Shown one piece after another: positions 58,950 to 64,000 of a stretch of 64,000 bases of DNA. This stretch comes from Thuidium tamariscinum (lineage: Eukaryota; Streptophyta; Bryopsida; Hypnales; Thuidiaceae). The position numbers were made by a program, and so were the translations under genes. The stretch's first letter is position 1, and every line of letters starts with the position of its first letter. The DNA lies in the NCBI GenBank assembly GCA_947034885.2, contig OX344749.2, positions 39,089,682 to 39,153,681 on the forward strand. The letters are read 5' to 3'. Under the pieces are notes generated by a model. That model was given only the letters and a program-made list of their open reading frames with translations, did no database searches and was not told the DNA's origin.

Positions 58950-59240
58950 TGGAAGGCAAATCTTGTAGCATTAGAAGAAATTTGGGGGTTGTAGAAGACT
59001 GCGAGTTCACAACTGCGGGAACATAGTTTCTGCCCTGTGAATAGGAATCCAATGTGGTCAAGAGAGTGCGATGTCATCAATTTTTTTTGAAAAAAAAAAT
59101 TGGACTTTTTTTCACATTTCAAGACCCAAAATTTTATTTTATTTTATTTTAATCAGCAACTAGCTTGACATCGGCCATTAGTTTGGGGACAATTTCGGGA
59201 ACAAGGCTAAAACGAGCTTTTTTTGCCTTGAAATCCCTTC
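58950..59240. repeat. Diverged copy of the repeat at 38137-38410
   Basis: Shares GCGGGAAC, TTTCGGGAACA and the T-rich middle in the same order. The left terminus ATTAGAAGAAATTTGGGGGT is recognisable, the right one is decayed. Confidence 0.6.
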
Positions 59241-60852
59241 CAGTGAGCCAAGCATCTTAATGTAGGCCATTCCACCATATAATTGGAAATATTTTTTAGA
59301 AGGTTAGCAACTCTGGACTTAACAAAACTCATAGATTTTTCCTAACTATTGGTGAGCGGCAAAATTACACCCATTGTTTCTTACAAGCGGTATCATTGCA
59401 TCAACTTGTTATCTACCATTATATTTTGTTTTGTCAAGACTACCAAAACTTAATCCCTCAAATTCACCCAAAACAAACCGTCACCATGCAATTGTTCCAT
59501 GCAATTGTTCCAAGATGTAGCACATTCGATTTAGTATATTCCCTAAGTATGCGTGTGAACCGGAGCAGCCAAATTCTTCCCACTATCCCACGTACTTTAG
59601 AAAGGCGGCTCTAACTTACAATTTAAATTCTTTCAGCGCCCTTGTGATTATAAAATCCCATCTGTTGCCTCTCACAACTGGAAAAATCCAAACTTAACTC
59701 TAAAAAAGCAATAATATAAAAAACCTCAGTGGAGTATACAAAAAAACACAAGCACCACCAACGAATATCTTGCAGTCCACTGAGTGTCTGAGTGTCTGGC
59801 CGATTGCATTCTACGTAACAGCCTCAATCATTCTCTCTTGGAAATTGGGATAATTCTTCCTTGGATCTTTGGGAGAGAATTTAGTTTAATTGTCATTGGT
59901 TGGTTGGGAAGATGCAATGCTAGTAGTTCTTGCTTCCTCGGGAAACAAAAGGGACTTTTCAATATTGATAAATAATGTTATGTATCATTGAAGAAAACAT
60001 CATAATAATAAAATAATATTTAGTATTTTGTTGTTGGTCCATTCCTTACTCCTATATTGTCATTCAGAAAAATATTAGGATATGATCTGAAATTAGAAAC
60101 TTCCTCTAAAATTTATCTAGGAGGTATTTCAATAGTCCCATCCACTTTTTTTGCCATTTACTTAGTGGAAAGGAAATCTTTATAGAAAACAAGGAAGGTT
60201 GAAGTCTGGATATATTCTTAGGTTCTTGACATTAGAGATTGGTTTATTGGGTGAGATAGTTAGATGCTTAAGCAACCCTCAAACTAGTAGGGATGTTTTT
60301 TTTTATGTTGTTGACTCTCTTTTTGTCATTGAGGTTTCTATCGTCTAGTTGAATTTGATGTTTTGTATCAAGTGGTGTAATACCACTCTCTTGGAGAAAA
60401 GGCACTAAGAACTATACAACACTTCCCTTACTAGTTGAATAGTTGCGAATGCTTTTTCTACTAGTAAGTGCTATTAAAATTACAAAAAATAGTTAAGATT
60501 TTGGCAAAATTTAGACCAAAAAAATTCATTTCCAAGTAGCCTTTTCCATCGAATCATTTGTTCATACATACCTTAGTAGACCACCTCTAGTCTCGGTTAA
60601 TGTAATATTTTAAACTCCAATTTTTTTCACCTAATAGATAACGTAAGAATTAGCTTCTATGTAGAGTGGTTAATGTTGTATGTTGTAACATCATGTAGCT
60701 AATTTGAAAAGGATTCTTATATTCAATGTTGATAGAAGCCTCTTAGAAGTTGAAGCCCACAATAGAACTTTCAACTCTTTGTCTATCATCTAGCCAACAA
60801 AACTTTTTTATTATGAGGTTTTCATCTAGGTTCATTATATGATATTAACTTA
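59241..60852. other. AT-rich intergenic DNA, nothing identified
   Basis: A short direct duplication CCATGCAATTGTT lies at about 59485-59510. No gene or bounded element. Confidence 0.35.
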
Positions 60853-61016
60853 CACTAGAAGAAATTTGTGTTTGCCTCAACAAAATCTACTTGATGTGTT
60901 TGTTGAGTTAAACGCAAAAATTGTGTTTTTTTGCGTTTTTCAATGCAATTTTTGCGTTTGCCTCAACAAACACATCAAGTAGATTTTGTTGAGGCAAACA
61001 CAAATTTCTTCTAGTG
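60853..61016. mobile_element. CACTA hairpin MITE with TTA duplication
   Basis: Ends CACTAGAAGAAATTTGTGTT and its exact complement are flanked by TTA (60850-60852 and 61017-61019). The arms (about 72 bp) are almost perfectly complementary across a short centre. 164 bp. Confidence 0.85.
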
Positions 61017-61302
61017 TTATGTTCTATGAACAAGGTGCATGATTGTTGAATTTCTCCAAAAGGTAATCTTGAATAGGACTTTTTTATCCTTCTAAATCAA
61101 ATGTTGTTAAGGCAAGGCATAGTCTAAGCAAGTCTTTAGCAAATCTCCAACAATTCTTTGGCGACATGGCATTGCGTTTTTTTAACTCTATGAACATTTC
61201 CCATCGTCTACTCTTGCATTGTCTACTTGGTGAATTGCAAGTTGAACTCAAGGCTAGAGAAAAGATGGACCCAAGAAAATGTTTCTTCCCACAATGGTTT
61301 GC

Positions 61303-62228
61303 TTAACTCATAAATGCCCAAACTATGGTTTTTTTGGCAATATAACAATTTTAGATAACTCACTACAAATGAAAAAAAATTCTTTGAAATTTTTACAAAA
61401 TATGTATCTAAAGAATAGGTAGCCTTATAATCCAACAATTTTCATAACTTTTGATGACATGGTTCAAAAGTTATTGTATGATATGTTGTTTTCATTGCTT
61501 GGCGGGCAAGGCGGGCAACTCAAAGACATTATTTTAAAATCTCTTTTTTCAGAAATAAGAATTAAAAATTGGTTTTTCTAAGATTTATAGATACATGGAA
61601 TGCCTCAAATGATCCCATTTTATTAGTGAGATGAAAGTTATGAGGAAAATTAGTTTGTGACTAGTTATAGATTTTCTACTCTAAAACAAACTTTGAAGTC
61701 CATTATTCAATTCAATTCTCAATACTTTTGAAAAGAAATTAAAAAAATTTGGGTATAGATTTATTGTTACAAAACTACAACCATTGGATTGGCATTTTTT
61801 AGGTCTCTATAAATAAATTCTTAATACTTCAAGATTTTGAATCATTCTTTACTTCTTCTACTTACTATTTTTTTGTATATGTTGTATAATTCCAAATGAT
61901 TTGAAACTTTTCAAGCATATAACTAGGTAATTTGTCTTGAAGTGTGAATCTATAGAGTAACTACCATTGTGACCTTGTGGAGTGCAGCTACCCAATTTTT
62001 TGCAAGGCCAAAAAAAAGACTTATGTAAATTGAAATGCTAAAATCTTGCAATCTACATTATTAAAAAATTTGAAATTTTTCCTATGTCTTCACAAACAAG
62101 TATAATATAATATCTTACAATTTTATTTGTCCAAAAATTTAATTTTTCTAGAATTTGGGTCTTTTATTACAAATAGTAGTTTCTAAGCGTTTGTGGCAAA
62201 ATCATAGTAAAATACATTGAAGGGTTAT
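61303..62228. mobile_element. TTAA family A, degenerate full-length copy (reverse)
   Basis: Starts TTAA-CTCATAAATGCCCAAAC and ends TTGAAGGG-TTAT. Internal block order as in 49627-50556. About 926 bp. Confidence 0.6.
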
Positions 62229-62768
62229 TTAAATACCATGTCTTCTCTTGTATTCACTTATTCCATGCCGGTTAGACACTTCTCTTTGGACTTCATCTAC
62301 TACTTTGACTAATACAGAAAAAATGTTAGGACAAGACACAATTGAATGCAATACATTTGGTGTGTCCTGCTATAATCATTGCAAAATTAGTGGATTTGAC
62401 AAGCCACAAAACTTGGGAATGCAGGTCCAAATGAATGCCAAAGTATAAGAATTAATATATATGTAGATTTAGTATGAGAATTTCACCAAGGAATATGATT
62501 AGTATTGGTTTGGTATAGGAAAACCTCTGTAATCCAAAAGGTCCAAGAGTAGTATAATACATTAGTTTACTGGCTTATAGAATGTGAGATACTTAGATGT
62601 AGTCCTAACTTTTATAATGTGACCTACTATGGGATCAATTTGATACATTGACTTACAAAGGTTTATTGGCTTGGGGTTTGTTCACACTTGGTGTTATGAA
62701 TGTTGTTTGCAATGTGAATCCAATCCACAAGTAGGTCTAAATTTGTTCCTAAGACCCTTAGTATCTCT
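62229..62768. other. AT-rich intergenic DNA, nothing identified
   Basis: The 66-residue ORF at 62248-62448 is unsupported. Confidence 0.35.
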
Positions 62769-63505
62769 TTAACCTTAAAATGCCACCAACACCATTTTGT
62801 GGTGTTTGGATGACAATTCAAGGTGCTAAAAGAAGAAAATAAGTGTTTTTTTCACCCACTTTTTTTCATGATCTTTCAAATTGAGTTACAAAGAGTATGT
62901 AATTGAATTTTTAGTTTAAGTGGTGTTTGTTTTTATATAGTTGAGAAGTAAGTAAAAACAACAAATGGCAAAAATATGCCTATTTCAATGACTTTTGAGA
63001 AGTTGTTTCTTTCTTTAAATCTGAAATTTCTCTACAAAAATGTTATTTTTTGAGTTTGAACCTAACTAACAAAATGGAAATCTCCTTCTCTAGTTTCTAC
63101 TCCAATTGGAATTTTGGAAAAGAAATTTAATATTAAATATTTTAATAAAATTTGAACTTTAAATGTGTTTTCAATGTCCATTGTATTCTAATCATAGAAT
63201 GATACCAAAATCAAGTTTACATAACGATATTTGCTACTATAATGTACACATATGATGAATTTTCAAGTTTTTTGAAATAATTTTCTACTTGATGTGATTT
63301 TTTCTTCACTTCTTTTTTCAAAATTTCTTATAAAAATCAATTTTCCTCAAAAAAAATCTAATTTTTTGTGAAATAGAGGAGATGTCGGATGTGTAATTTC
63401 ATCTTTGAAAAATAAATATGAAAAATTTCATACATATCTAGTTCCAAAATGGCAACAAACTAAGTGATGCACAATGAAGAATGAAATCAATGATTATAGG
63501 ATTAA
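62769..63505. mobile_element. TTAA-type element, family D, copy 2 (inverted)
   Basis: TTAA-CCTTAAAATGCC at the left and TATAGGA-TTAA (63502-63505) at the right; 737 bp. The body matches 46792-47523 inverted. Confidence 0.6.
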
Positions 63506-63744
63506 TATTCCATATCAAACTCTATCAAGTGAGAGGGGACCTTTAGAAAAGTTCTACACAACGTGTTTTTTTAGTTATTTAGCTCTTTCTAAGTACTAGC
63601 AATGATTTTGGATGAACTTTTGATGAAGTGGCTATATCTATTCATTCTAGGGAAAAAATAATTTCATTAAAAAGATGAAAATTAGTGAATTTTGGTTGTA
63701 TATAAATTTTGATGAGAAAGCAAACAAGCAACATATCCATCTTC

Positions 63745-64000
63745 ACTTGTTTAGGGGTTTTGCAGGCAATTAAATACCCAATTTCCTCAAAAAAAATAGG
63801 CATCTTCTAGTCTATAGAAAAAAGTGAAGGCAAATGTGTTAAAAAATGCCACATGGTAATCATAGCCCTCTACATTGTTGCCAAAAAGCTTCTAAAACCT
63901 CATTTCATGTGGCATACAAAGCCAATACCTACAAAATTTGCATACAAAAATTACATGTTCAAAATTGTATACTCAAAATTGACTTCCATCAATTAAAGTC
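63745..64000. repeat. Dispersed repeat shared with 48703-48984, runs off the window
   Basis: Same-orientation match with CCCAATTTCCTCAA and GCTTCTAAAACCTCATTT. The right boundary is outside the window. Confidence 0.6.

Noticed and set aside
10823-63505. A piggyBac, hAT, mariner or CACTA transposase gene in the window
   Set aside because: No ORF with transposase motifs was found; all elements here appear non-autonomous.
1-64000. CRISPR arrays, operons or bacterial-type signals
   Set aside because: Spliced genes and plant transposons show that this is eukaryotic DNA; the direct repeats are minisatellites without spacers.

Overview
The window looks like nuclear DNA of a land plant. It holds two intron-containing genes with clear plant orthologues (FANCD2 and a HOOKLESS1-type acetyltransferase), TTTAGGG-type telomere-box fragments, and a very high density of small non-autonomous DNA transposons, some with classic plant CACTA ends. 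The compact introns (about 60-550 bp) and the extremely AT-rich intergenic DNA would suit a bryophyte, lycophyte or another small-intron plant, but nothing visible fixes the species.

Layout. 1-8102 (+): the C-terminal 1,010 codons of FANCD2 in 24 exons whose intron phases all join; the 5' part is outside the window. 8103-20549: repeats (TTAA-flanked, hAT-like, CACTA) around a GC-rich island at 18120-18810. 20550-21537 (-): a two-exon gene for a 262-residue protein I do not recognise. 22100-31190: AT-rich nested repeats. 31190-36660: less AT-rich, unassigned DNA with coding-like fragments but no convincing gene. 36700-51900: almost entirely mobile-element DNA. 51925-55233: an unassigned minus-strand ORF, two short tandem repeats and a three-exon HLS1-like gene (+), complete at 422 residues. 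55234-64000: HLS1 downstream DNA, then repeats again.

The most interesting content is the repeat landscape. At least five unrelated sequence families (A to E, about 230 to 980 bp) share one architecture: TTAA at both ends, directly followed by CCC(C/T)-type inverted termini. One nested copy shows an empty versus a filled site with exact TTAA duplication. That is the signature of piggyBac-like transposition; no transposase is encoded here. A second clan, with ends TA|AGGTAG...CTACCT|TA, behaves like Tc1/mariner MITEs and twice sits directly against a TTAA element. hAT-like elements with 8-bp duplications and CACTA elements with 3-bp duplications complete the picture. Two long near-perfect hairpins (16346-17103 and 46248-46353) could make double-stranded or small RNAs.

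The two recognised genes are not functionally linked: FANCD2 acts in interstrand-crosslink repair and meiotic recombination, and HLS1-like proteins act in hormone- and light-controlled growth.
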